Shown here piece by piece: positions 20,077 to 31,701 of a stretch of DNA of 64,000 nt. The notes beneath the pieces were generated by a model. It was not told the origin of the DNA. It did not search any database and worked only from the letters and a program-made list of their open reading frames with translations. Position numbers and translations under genes: made by a program. This stretch comes from Adiantum capillus-veneris (Eukaryota > Streptophyta > Polypodiopsida > Polypodiales > Pteridaceae), in contig CM043963.1 in assembly GCA_014529385.2 (NCBI GenBank), forward strand, positions 1,246,001 to 1,310,000, in the 5' to 3' direction. Position 1 is the first letter of the stretch. Each line of letters starts with the position of its first letter.

Positions 20077-22092
20077 ATGGAGCAGAGTGGAAATCGATGT
20101 GACCAGCTAGAGTTGGTGTCTCCTGTAAGCCATGCAAGTGTCAACACATCCATACAGGCTAATTTAGAAGCAGTAATAGATGCATATCTTTTGCAAGATG
20201 CAAATTTATTGTATGCAGATGAAGCAGACATAGTGGAAGCTATTGAAGCATGTTTGGGTCTTGTAACCTTCGTATCTCAAGATAATGACTCTCATGATGC
20301 TATCCAAGCATCTGAAACAGCTCAAAGCGACTTAGAGGATGATGCAAACTCGTCGGCTATGATAGATGATTTGGACGCTCCTTTTGATTCGTTTGAAGAT
20401 GCACATGAGTGTATATACAAGGATGAGGATGCTATGGTTTTGACAGAGGATGTGAAGGAAAAACAGGTGGAAGACGGCTATATTAGTGATGTGCTACAAT
20501 CTACTTTTGAGCAGATCCAGGAACTTTTACCAAGTTTAGAAGAGTCGGATGCCTATGCTGAAGACATATACCAGGATGAAGAAGTCATTATCAATGCTTT
20601 CCTATGCAAGTTTGATGCATGTGGTACTACCCAAATGGATATGCCTAGCTGCAAAAGTGCTAATTTAGAGGGGGTGACTGAAAATCTCTTTCTTTGTGAG
20701 TATAGATCTGCTAGTAGCATTGCAGATTGTGAAGTACCTCAGCTAGACGATGTGGAAGAAGAGGAGTGCATTGACAGAGTAATATGTATGTCTTGTATAT
20801 ATGGGGTAGTAGATGTGATACAGATGACTCATGAAATTGTGCCTTATTTAGAGCTAGATGCAGCAAGCTTTCACAATTCGATGGTAGAGGAAGGAATGAC
20901 AGATGCCGATTCTCTACATGAGGATTGGGGTTCTGCGGATGAATCTATGAATCTTCAAGATTCACAAATCAAACATAGAGAAGTGTTTGGGAATGCTATA
21001 CAGGTTGAAGTGACATCAGAGGATAGAGTAGAAGAGCAAGAAACCTCTTCGGATATGGTCTGTGATTGGGGTGATATTTTTGATCTGTGTGAAGATGCAA
21101 ATAAAGATGCTTCCCATAAAGTGCCTACTATACAGGGTTCTAAGAATTACGGTTGCCTGCAGGTATGCAAACAATATCTGAGGCATAAAAGGGATTTAGG
21201 TCTTGTGTCACAGGGTATAAATTGCAAGTAGGTTTGTGAGCATCTATCTACTATGGATAGGAAGTGTATACATGGTGATGCCTTGAAGCAAGAAGAGGAT
21301 GCTAGCTCTATGCTGACACCAGAGTCATGTAATGAAGAAGGGTTCTCCCTAGATGAGTGGAGACATGATTCAGTTGAAGATAATTTAGGGATGGGTCAAA
21401 AAGGAATAAGGGGTGAAGATATTGTGTCAGAGAATAACTCGAAGGAGGTTTTTGAGCAGTCGGTTACAAGTGACCGGGAGCATACCTACCAGGATGATTT
21501 GGAAAGGGAATTAGACACCATATTTGAGAGGTATGCAAAGTTTTATGATGTAAAGCTAGAGAGGTATTTGGTAGAAGGTGAGAGAATTGATGAGAGGTTT
21601 ACCATGCATATTTTTGAGGTTTCTCTCGATGTTGAGAAAGGCTATCTAGAGGATTCTTTTGAGAATGAAGATGCAAATTCAGACTTCTATGAGAAAGAGG
21701 TACATATGGATTTAGAGGTTGGTGAGAAGGTTGAAGTGCAGTTTCAAAAATCTTTCGAGTATATTATAGGAAGCCTGGAAGTGTTTTTTGAAGAGGAGGA
21801 TAAGGAACTTATGTCTCTTCATCATGAAGATTTTGCGCATAATGGAGATTTGTTACATATGTTTTGGAGACAGATGTATATAACAATTCCTTCTGATCCG
21901 AGAGGAATTAAAAGATGCAGAGAATCTCAATGCTTAGTACAATACAAGTTTTTGAGTTACCCATATGATCCTGGAGGAGGTCATGGGATGACAGGGGATA
22001 CAATTGCTTTCACAAGTTACCATGAGGCTGGCACATGCCGGAGGATGTGCATGTTTAGAGGGGGTGGATGTCATGCTGTGACATGTACATAG
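20077..22092 (+). CDS. Long acidic ORF with one internal TAG, retroelement-associated, unknown
   Basis: One frame runs from ATG 20077 to 21231 (TAG) and on in phase to 22092, about 670 codons with a single stop. The protein is strongly acidic (frequent D and E, many Cys). It carries repeated phrases of the type EDANSS, EDANKDAS and EEDASS, and reuses segments around YLEDSFENEDANSDFYEKE. The C-terminal part has YDPGGGHGMTGD. No enzyme domain, membrane segment or zinc-finger pattern is recognisable. The last codons overlap a polypurine tract and the first bases of an LTR, so it is the 3'-most ORF of an LTR element, possibly a lineage-specific extra ORF. The single stop in 2 kb suggests it was under selection recently. 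An ATG 21 bp inside the open frame is the first in-frame ATG. Confidence 0.6.
22057..22068 (+). other. Polypurine tract next to a 3' LTR
   Basis: AGAGGGGGTGGA directly precedes TGTCATGCTGTGACA, a TG-starting LTR end with a short inverted repeat. The layout (purine run, then TG) is the standard 3' end of an LTR element's internal region. Confidence 0.6.
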
Positions 22093-23244
22093 TGGGAATG
22101 CATGCTACAAGAGTTATCTTGTAACTTTTTAGATAGATAGTTATATTTTCTATAATGTACATATGTATATTTAAGTATAATAATACGCCTTCTATCTCAT
22201 CCCATTATTTTTCTCAAGGGTAACCTATTCTTACTTTACCATCAGAAAATACTATGGGAAAAGCGTCAATAGCTCCGCCTCTTTAACTTGGGGCAAAAAG
22301 CATTGATTATTTATTTTTACTATCTCAATATCATCTCACACCCTAGCTAGATCCTATATCTAGGGTAAAGTCCAATATATATATATATATATTCTATGTA
22401 TTTTTCATATTTTTCTTATATTTCTTTTTAAATAGCTACTAGGAGGGAATCAAATCCTAGTGGGACACTAGGTGGCATCATTTCAAAGGTACACTTATTT
22501 TAATGCATTATTGCATGCATGATTACAAAAAATTTTCAAGGATCAATATCATGCTTTTATATGGCATGAGGTGTCCTTTGGAATCAAATGAAAGTCTAAG
22601 CTAAGGGAACCATAGGAAGACTTTTTCTGCCAAAAATGGACCCTATTTTGATGATTTTTTTACACAAGGTTCCAATCCGAATTGGAAAACAATTTTAAAA
22701 TTAAAATCGTAGCTACTGAGCTGAATTTTTGGTCCATATTTTTAATTTTTTATTTGGAGCCACGGTTGAGGAGATATGATCAAAATACTGGACCCCAGTC
22801 TGCCCACATCATGCAGGGACAGCTCATTTCCAACTTTTCCAATTTCTGTTTACACTGGCTCTTCTCTTCTTGTGTAAACCCTTGGGGGTTCTCTTCACCT
22901 ATAAAAGGGTACCTCTTCTTCCTTGAAAATAACTCAAGCATTCAAGCCATTGATGAGAGGAATTCATGAGGGAGTGTGTAGTAATGCTTAATTATACTTA
23001 GCCATTAACTTATGCCTAAGCATACACTTTCTCCTAGAAGAAGACTAGCCATTCTTGCAACAAGATAACCTTGGAAAATCAACTCTAATCAAAGAAGGTC
23101 TTGCACTTGGTGTATCAATCAAAGTGGAATCATCCACTCTTCTTCTCTCTCCATCAATAATGATGCCGAAGGGTTTGTCAAGTAAGATGTGTTCTACATT
23201 GATGTTTTCTTGATTTCTTGTTGTTTTCTTTTTCATCTCTAATC

Positions 23245-23320
<76 letters not shown>

Positions 23321-23500
23321 CTAATCTCACCTCCTTAACCAAACCTATCTCTCTCATTCTTAGTAATTCATCCTCTCTACAAATTCTAGGTTCTCTTTGC
23401 TACACGTATATCTCTCCCCACAGTATCCTTATTGCCTACGGGCAAGAATAGGGCTTGGGAGGGAAACTTCTCATCTCTTCACTTCTCTCATATCTACATT
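22069..23500 (+). mobile_element. Probable 3' LTR of the acidic-ORF element (3' edge uncertain)
   Basis: Starts TGTCATGCTGTGACA after the polypurine tract. It has no coding potential until the small ORFs at 23519. A TATA box (TATAAAAG) at 22900-22907 lies in CACCTATAAAAGGGTACC, consistent with a U3 promoter about 830 bp into the LTR. A (TA)n run at 22376-22392 and the long (AT)n at 23249-23316 lie inside. There is no 5' LTR in the window to compare with, so the end near 23.5 kb is a guess and the tract may be composite. Confidence 0.4.
23249..23316. repeat. (AT)n microsatellite, 34 units
   Basis: Pure AT dinucleotide run. The Tyr-Ile repeat frame across it is an artefact. Confidence 0.97.
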
Positions 23501-23518
23501 TCTCACATACTATCCTAG

Positions 23519-23737
23519 ATGAATAATCCACATGATGATAATTTCTATCGCTTTCACTCTGTACGATCTATTAGAATTAACGTATGGATTAGCCGTAAAA
23601 TACACTTTCAACAACGTATAGTGTTTCTCTTTGGCCCAGAAAGGCTCAATGAAATACTTCTATCACCGGATCCCATCATACTACCTCTCATAGACTATAA
23701 TTTTTCTTTTGATGTAAGCGTAGTTATCTTGCTATGA
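23519..23737 (+). CDS. ~70-aa small ORF, variant 1 (unknown conserved microprotein)
   Basis: An intact 72-residue ORF (MNNPHDDNFYRFH...) whose stop overlaps the start of the next ORF (ATGA at 23734-23737). Residues from IRINVWISRKIHFQ through PIILPLIDYNFSFDV match the frameshifted copy at 16850-16632 with mainly synonymous codon differences. It shares a looser pattern (RL..I......ILP.I.Y..S.D) with variant 2, so the two variants are probably ancient paralogues. Function unknown; it has no domain I can name. Confidence 0.55.
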   Translation: MNNPHDDNFYRFHSVRSIRINVWISRKIHFQQRIVFLFGPERLNEILLSPDPIILPLIDYNFSFDVSVVILL

Positions 23738-23946
23738 ACCAAGAGGATTTGTACACACAATTAATCCCAATCACTAGACAAAATATATATATTATGGTAA
23801 GCACAAAACTACAATTCCAAAGAACAATTCGTAGCTTATTTGGTCAGCCAAGATTGAATGCCATTAACTCATCTATTAACCCTTTCATACTACCCATGAT
23901 ACGATATGACCATAGCCTTGATGTTTTCATGTTTGTGTTGTTTTGA
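23734..23946 (+). CDS. ~70-aa small ORF, variant 2 (unknown conserved microprotein)
   Basis: An intact 70-residue ORF (MNQEDLYTQLIPITRQ...) overlapping the previous one by four bases. It is collinear with the minus-strand ORF at 17083-16871 over its full length, with no gap, by my count 43 identical residues, and many synonymous third-position changes. The pair order here (variant 1 then variant 2) is the reverse of the minus-strand locus (variant 2 then variant 1). The overlapping ATGA layout is unusual for plant nuclear genes and would need reinitiation or separate transcripts. Function unknown. Confidence 0.6.
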   Translation: MNQEDLYTQLIPITRQNIYIMVSTKLQFQRTIRSLFGQPRLNAINSSINPFILPMIRYDHSLDVFMFVLF

Positions 23947-23949
23947 CAT

Positions 23950-26470
<2,521 letters not shown>

Positions 26471-26473
26471 ACA

Positions 26474-26757
26474 TGATGAGATGTCAAGCATAACATGTGC
26501 GACTCCTAGATGTTTGGCATTGACAATCATCATCACTGGCATGCCTTGGTGGATATGCATATATTTGTTGGTCATACTACAATGTACTACACCGAGTTGG
26601 TTTACTTACCCAAATGATGGAACACTTATCCATTCACCTCACTCACTAGCGGTTTACACTAGACCGTTGTACTAGTTTTCTTTTATATTGTATTTCCATG
26701 TATGTTCTTATCCTAATTTAGTGAAGAAGAAGAAGAAAAATCTTTTGTCTCTATCTC

Positions 26758-26790
<33 letters not shown>

Positions 26791-26828
26791 TTGCAAGAGC
26801 TCAAGATCTCTCTTCTCTGTCTTTAATA
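26474..26828 (+). mobile_element. 5' LTR of copia element B
   Basis: Starts TGATGAGATGTCAAGC, which parallels TGTTGAGATGTCGAGC of the complete copia LTR at 42554. The 3' portion also corresponds: a GAAGAAGAA run, TCTCTGTGTG (expanded here to a (GT)n at about 26758-26784), a CAAGAGCTC...TCTC stretch and CTTTAATA, where the other LTR has CTTTACA. It is directly followed by a tRNA-Met-type primer site. The length (355 bp) is close to the 319-321 bp of the related LTRs. No matching 3' LTR is seen. Confidence 0.65.
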
Positions 26829-26840
26829 TGGTGTTAGAGC
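26829..26840 (+). other. tRNA-Met primer-binding site of copia element B
   Basis: TGGTGTTAGAGC, two mismatches from the canonical TGGTATCAGAGC complementary to initiator tRNA-Met, lies immediately 3' of the LTR. Confidence 0.6.
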
Positions 26841-27423
26841 TTTGTTGTGTCTAAGGAGCTTGGAGTAGCAAGTAAGAGTAGTAAAGAAAGCGATCTTGGT
26901 ATTGTCGGGATTCGTTCTCAAGATTAAGGTTCTTATGTGTGGTTTGACTCCCATTTTGGAGTTAGAGTGAATTTGCATGCGAAAACGCTAAGGTTTGGGA
27001 TTTTGCAAGTCTAGATATTGGAGGTACAGAAAGATTTTGTTTGGCTATAGTGTGCCATTAGGAAAGAAATGAACTCATTTTTGGGCCTTTTAGCTCTAGT
27101 GAGAGAATGCTCCTTAGCCAATAGGAAGAAGGCTAACGTTATGCTGAAAAAACCTTTTTTCGTATTTTGAAAATGTCCATGAAAACCATTTTGATGAAAA
27201 TGTCACTATCATCAAAAAAGTAAGGTGCTTGATAATGACATCTTGCACAAGCGCCGAACGCTTTTTTTATGACCCGTTGTTGCTATCCTATAAAGTGAAG
27301 TACTTGTACTTGTGCATCTCGCACAAGTATCAATCACCTTTTTATGAAGTACTCGCAATTTAAATTCGAACAGATTGTACTTGATAATGATTGATAGGTA
27401 CTATTTAAGACTATGAAAGAGTT

Positions 27424-27791
27424 AGAACCAAGAAAATAGAGGCCCTTGAGGGGTCTCTAGGACCTCTTTTTGCTTGGTTCTGACCTCATGAGGCCCTATG
27501 ATTAAGATATAACAGTTTTTAAACCCACGAATGCATCCGAAACGTCCAAAAACCTTGGGATAGCTCTTTAAAACGATGAAATTTGACGTCTCTATCTCAA
27601 GATATAGCATTTTTAAGCCTAGGGCCTCATGAGGTCAGTACCAAGCGAATAGAGGCCCTTGAGACCCCTCAAGGGTACTGACCTCATGAGACCCTAGGCT
27701 TAAAAATGCTATATCTTGAGATAAAGATGTCAGATTTTTTCATTTTAAACAGCTATCCTTAGGTTTTTGGACGTTTCGGATGCATCCGTGG
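27424..27791. repeat. Foldback structure: 118-bp inverted repeat plus a smaller hairpin
   Basis: The left arm 27525-27642 and right arm 27674-27791 are inverted copies (for example ATGCATCCGAAACGTCC against GGACGTTTCGGATGCAT), about 85-90% matched by eye. The 31-bp spacer itself contains a perfect 8-bp stem (CCCTTGAG, 4-base loop, CTCAAGGG). Just upstream, 27424-27481 is a second hairpin with AGAACCAAG and CTTGGTTCT ends and a further inner stem; 27482-27524 is a third, diverged copy of an arm. It lies in the leader between the primer site and gag of copia element B, where about 950 bp of extra sequence is present. It is a plausible foldback element or small-RNA hairpin; no transposase is present. 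Confidence 0.75.
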
Positions 27792-28188
27792 TATTATTTT
27801 TGTATTTTGAAAACAACTCTTATGTGTTTTTTCTCATCTCATATCACATCACTCCTTAAGATTCACCGACATGGATTTTTGTGTACACTTAAATTGGGAT
27901 CTCGAAAAGCATTTTGTACGAGCATGCAATTAAGTGAAGTTTTACGTATGTACTATGAGAAATAGAATTCCAAACAAAAACTTTTTCATTTTTCATAATT
28001 ACCTCTCTCTATGCTGAGTTGGCATTTCTTACAGGGCCCAAAATTGAGTCCAAGTTTCTCCTAATGCAAAAACAATTTTTGGCACTGTGAAACAATGTGA
28101 AATAGGTTCATGTTTGCAAATTGTGGCTATAGGTAGTAATGGACTATTTTTAGTAGGCTGCTCAAAAACTTCGTGAAGGGTTGGAAAC

Positions 28189-28772
28189 ATGTTGTCAAAG
28201 AATGATGGGCTTAACCAGATTGTTAGTGAGAAGCTGGACAAGAACAAATCCCATACCGTCAAAAATGCTAGTTGGTAAAGGTTATTGAGACTACATTGAT
28301 GGAGAGCACAAGACATCACCATCGTTACTAGAGGAAGGTGCAAGTGTTGTGTAGATAAAGATGTTTAAAGATTGGAGCCAAGGAGCTCTGAAGGTCATGT
28401 ACTCATTTTTTGTGAGTGTTCAAGACACTATGATTGGGTACATACAAGATTCTCATACTCCTAAGGAGGCTTGTGACAATTTACTATTGTTGGATGTGAC
28501 CAACACAAAGGCAAGGAAGCTACATGTGAAGAGAGAGCTTAATGCTGTGCAGAAAAAAAACCTATCCATCAATGAATATTCATTAAAGATAATGAATGGT
28601 GTTAAAATCGATGCTGATGATAAAGTGGAAGTCTGTTTGTGAGGTTTTGGTCATGAGTACAAATAATTTAAGACTGGTATCCATCTTCGAGAACATTCCC
28701 TCATTTACAGATTTTGTGTTGTTATTGATTGTGGAAGAGAAGGAACTTGAGGAAGACTCTTCCATGCAGGGT
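28189..28772 (+). pseudogene. Copia element B gag fragment
   Basis: The N-terminus LNQIVSEKLDKNKSH parallels FSQIVTEKLEKNNYP of the complete copia element at 43.3 kb. It continues (28361-28642) as VQDTMIGYIQDSHTPKEACDNLLLLDVTNTKARKLHVKRELNAV, then LSINEYSLKI, a UBN2-type copia Gag. The end (ENIPSFTDFVLLLIVEEKELEEDSSMQGG) is in another frame. At least two frameshifts and several stops are present. At about 28775 the homology stops and inverted protease sequence begins. Confidence 0.78.
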
Positions 28773-28779
28773 GGAAACC

Positions 28780-29050
28780 TGACCTGTAAGCCTTGCTCAA
28801 CCTTTTTCCCAACAAATACAAAATTATTCGCGATGTTGGAAACATGCAGTACATCAGCCTGGTACCTTACTTTACCATCTATCATAGACAATGGAACAAC
28901 TTTAGTATGCATAATGGGATGTGTAGTATCATCCCCAGTCTCTACATAACTAGAACTTTGCAAAGTCTGCATTTTGTTAAACCATTCACCATGACTTGTC
29001 ATGTAATTTGAAGCAACAAAATCCATATACCAAACATTTCCTTTTTTCCA
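28780..29050 (-). pseudogene. Copia protease region in inverted orientation
   Basis: The minus strand from about 29050 reads NVWYMDFVASNYMTSHGEWF, then ETGDDTTHPIMHTKVVPLSMIDGKVRYQADVLHVSNIANNFVFVGKKVEQGLQV. This is the copia protease and pre-integrase linker, collinear with 44300-44560 on the plus strand of the complete element. The catalytic D-S-G is D-F-V, so it could not work. It directly abuts the plus-strand gag at about 28775, so the two halves of one element type meet tail to tail through an inversion or insertion. Confidence 0.75.
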
Positions 29051-29056
29051 AAATAT

Positions 29057-29614
29057 TGTGGCTAGAAGGTTACCAGAAAGTGACCAAAAAATTGTCGGCT
29101 AGTGGCCAGTAGTCCGTTGGTGGTAGACCAAAATTCAATGGCGAGTTGGTTGATGACCGGTAGTCAATGGCATGTGGTAAAAGTCTTTGGCCAATGTTCG
29201 AGTTTTAGGCGGACTTGTCTACCTAGGGAAGGGTGCACATGGGCACGTGGGAGAGTTTAGCTTGGACTTGTCTACACAAGGGTAGCTACACATGGTCGTC
29301 TCTCATAAGAGAGGCAACCCATTAGGAGGTCCTTTTTACACACAAAAGGAAATTGGTGGATTGAAGGTTGTGTGAGTTGGTGAGTGAGAGTGAAGCAAAG
29401 CGGGAGTTTCATAAAGGGTTCTTATTCCCTTTGTAACCTACTTTTAGTTTGAAGTGCAAAGCCATTGAGTGACTAATTTCTCATGGATGTAGCCCACACT
29501 AGGTGAACCATGTATATCATGTGCTCTCTCTCTCTCTCTTGTGTTTGTGAAATTATCTCTCTGCATTAATTAAAACACTCTAATATCTATTTAGCTACAC
29601 CTTTATTCCTAACA
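29057..29614 (+). mobile_element. Putative 5' LTR of copia element C
   Basis: The right end is fixed by CTAACA followed, after two bases, by a tRNA-Met-type primer site. The left end is a guess at TGTGGCTAG, where homology to the inverted protease ends. There is no coding sequence. It contains a (TC)n tract at about 29526-29540. No second LTR copy is available to confirm. Confidence 0.4.
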
Positions 29615-29616
29615 AT

Positions 29617-29632
29617 TGGTATTAGAGCAAGG
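29617..29632 (+). other. tRNA-Met primer-binding site of copia element C
   Basis: TGGTATTAGAGCAAGG, one mismatch to TGGTATCAGAGC in the core, sits between the putative LTR and the gag start. Confidence 0.7.
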
Positions 29633-29639
29633 TTTTCTT

Positions 29640-31700
29640 GTAGCTAAAACATCTAAACAAAAGGATTCCTTGAATTGAATGGGAGTGATGACAGAGGAAG
29701 GTAAGATCAAGATCAAGAAGTTCAACAAAAAAAAAGTACCAACACTAGAAGATGCAGATTGAAGACTACCTTTACAAAAAGAATATTTATTTGCCACTTA
29801 GTGGTCATGCAAAGAAGCCCACAACCAATGGTAGATGAATATTGCATCCACCTTGACCAAAAGGCATTGGGAACAATCCGACTATGCTTGGCATCAATGG
29901 TGGACTTCAACATCTTGGAGATGAAGACCACAAAGGACTTGATGAAGTTTCTTGATGGCCTCTACAAAGAACCATTGGCATCCAATAAAATATTTCTCAT
30001 GAAGGTATTGTTCAATCTAAAAATGATAGACAGTGGTTCAGATATAGAAAACCTAAATGACTTTAACACCAACATAAGTCAATTGCGTTCGGTGAAGATC
30101 AACTTCAACAATGAAGTGAGAGCACTACTAATACTATTAGTTTTGCTACATAGTTGAGACAGTCTTGTGATGGCTGTAATTAATTTAGTCTTTGGTTCAA
30201 GTACTCTTAAGTTTGATGATGTTGTGGGTGTTCTCTTGAGGGAGGAAATACAAAGGAGAAGCACAAGTGAATCATCAAGTGCTGTACTCACAGTGGAAAT
30301 GAGAGGAAAGCCGAAGGAGAGGTTCAAGAGGCAAAAGGTTCATGAGCGCTCAAGGTGGGGCAAGTCACACACAAAGACAATTCTTGAGTGCTAGAATTTT
30401 AGTAAGAAGGGCCATTTCAAAAAGGATTTCTAGTCCACGAACAAGAAGGAGTCACAGTCTCAAGACAACAAGACAACGTCAGAGCCCAATGTGGCAAGTA
30501 AACTAGAGCAATATTCTCTAATTCTATCATTAGACAATGTATCTAATTCTTGAATAGTAGACTCCGGGATTTATTCCATGCGAGACCCCACAAACAACAT
30601 TTCCAAGATTACACCAAAGGTAAATTTGGATATGTATACTTGGGGGATGATGAAGCTTGTGAAATTGTCAGCAGAGGTACAATTTGTGTCAAAAATGAAA
30701 ATGAAAATGACTGGAAGCTAAACGGTGTTAGGCATGTTCCCTCTCTTTGCCAAGACTTGATCTCTACAGATCAACTGGATGATGAGGGTCACAAAATTAT
30801 ATTTGGAAATAAAAGCTGGAAGATTTCAAAAGGATCTTTGGTGGTTTCAAAAGAAGAAAAGGCTGGTACACTACAATTATGTACGATAAGCATGCAATCT
30901 TCAATTTGTGCTATAACTATAGAAGTTGACGATGCGATGTGTCACTATTGGCTTGGTTATAAGTGTCAAAGGGATTCAAATCCATTTGTCAAAAAGGCTT
31001 TCACCAAGTTTGAAAGAAGTGGACCTAGAATTTTGTGAAGATTGTGTTTATGATAAACAAAAGAGGGTAAAGTTCCTAGAAGTAGAAAATGAAAAAAAAA
31101 AAAACTTCAATTGGTTCATTTTGAGGTATGAGGTCCTGCGAGTACACCATCCTTTGGTGGTTTGTTGTACCATGTAGCTTTCATAGATGATGCAACTAGG
31201 AAAACATTGGTTTCTGCAATGAAGAATAAATCCGATGTGTTCTCCATATTTCAAAGGTAGAAAGCCTTTGTGGAAAATGAAGCAAGTATCAATCTTAAAT
31301 ACTTTAGATTCAACGATGGAGGCGAGTATTGCATCCAAGATTTTGAAATCTTCTATGTCAGCAATGGCATTGGAAGGCAAAGGACAACCCCAAGGACACC
31401 TCATTAAAAATGGCATTCTGGAAAGGATGAACATGACAATCATGGAGTGAGCATGAATCATGTGGCTACATGCGGGCTTGCCGCTTGAGCTTTGGGAAAA
31501 AGTAGTAAGTACATCTATGTACTTGATCAACCCATCACCCTCAACGGCCCTAGATGGAGGAACTCCAGAAGAGGTGGGCATGGATAGGTAAATTGGTGAA
31601 TTATGCATTTTTTTAAGTGTTTGGATACGAGGATTTTATGCACATGGATAGAAGTCTAAGGTCAAAACTAGATGCCAAGTCCAAGAAGTGTTTATTCATT
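29640..31700 (+). pseudogene. Copia element C gag-protease-integrase, decayed and 3'-truncated
   Basis: Gag spans 29640-30160 (DQKALGTIRLCLA, then LMKFLDGLYKEPLASNKIFLMK and FNTNISQLRSV). A zinc knuckle follows at about 30390-30435, in which a stop follows the first Cys and the last Cys is Phe. The protease/pre-integrase region is at 30550-31038 (HKQHFQDYTKGKFGYVYLGDDEACEIV, GVRHVPSLCQDLISTDQLDDEGHKIIFG). The integrase start and core are at 31020-31690 (FCEDCVYDKQKRVKF, AFIDDATRK, FNDGGEYCIQDF). It is scattered over three frames with many stops. It ends at 31701, where another LTR (TGTAAGG...) begins, so that element probably inserted here. RT and RNase H are absent. Confidence 0.78.
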
Positions 31701-31701
31701 G

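Noticed and set aside
28029-28343. 104-residue minus-strand frame
   Set aside because: Its right half is antisense to copia gag (28189 on). The left half (28030-28180) reads like protein by eye, but I can assign no family and cannot separate it from chance.
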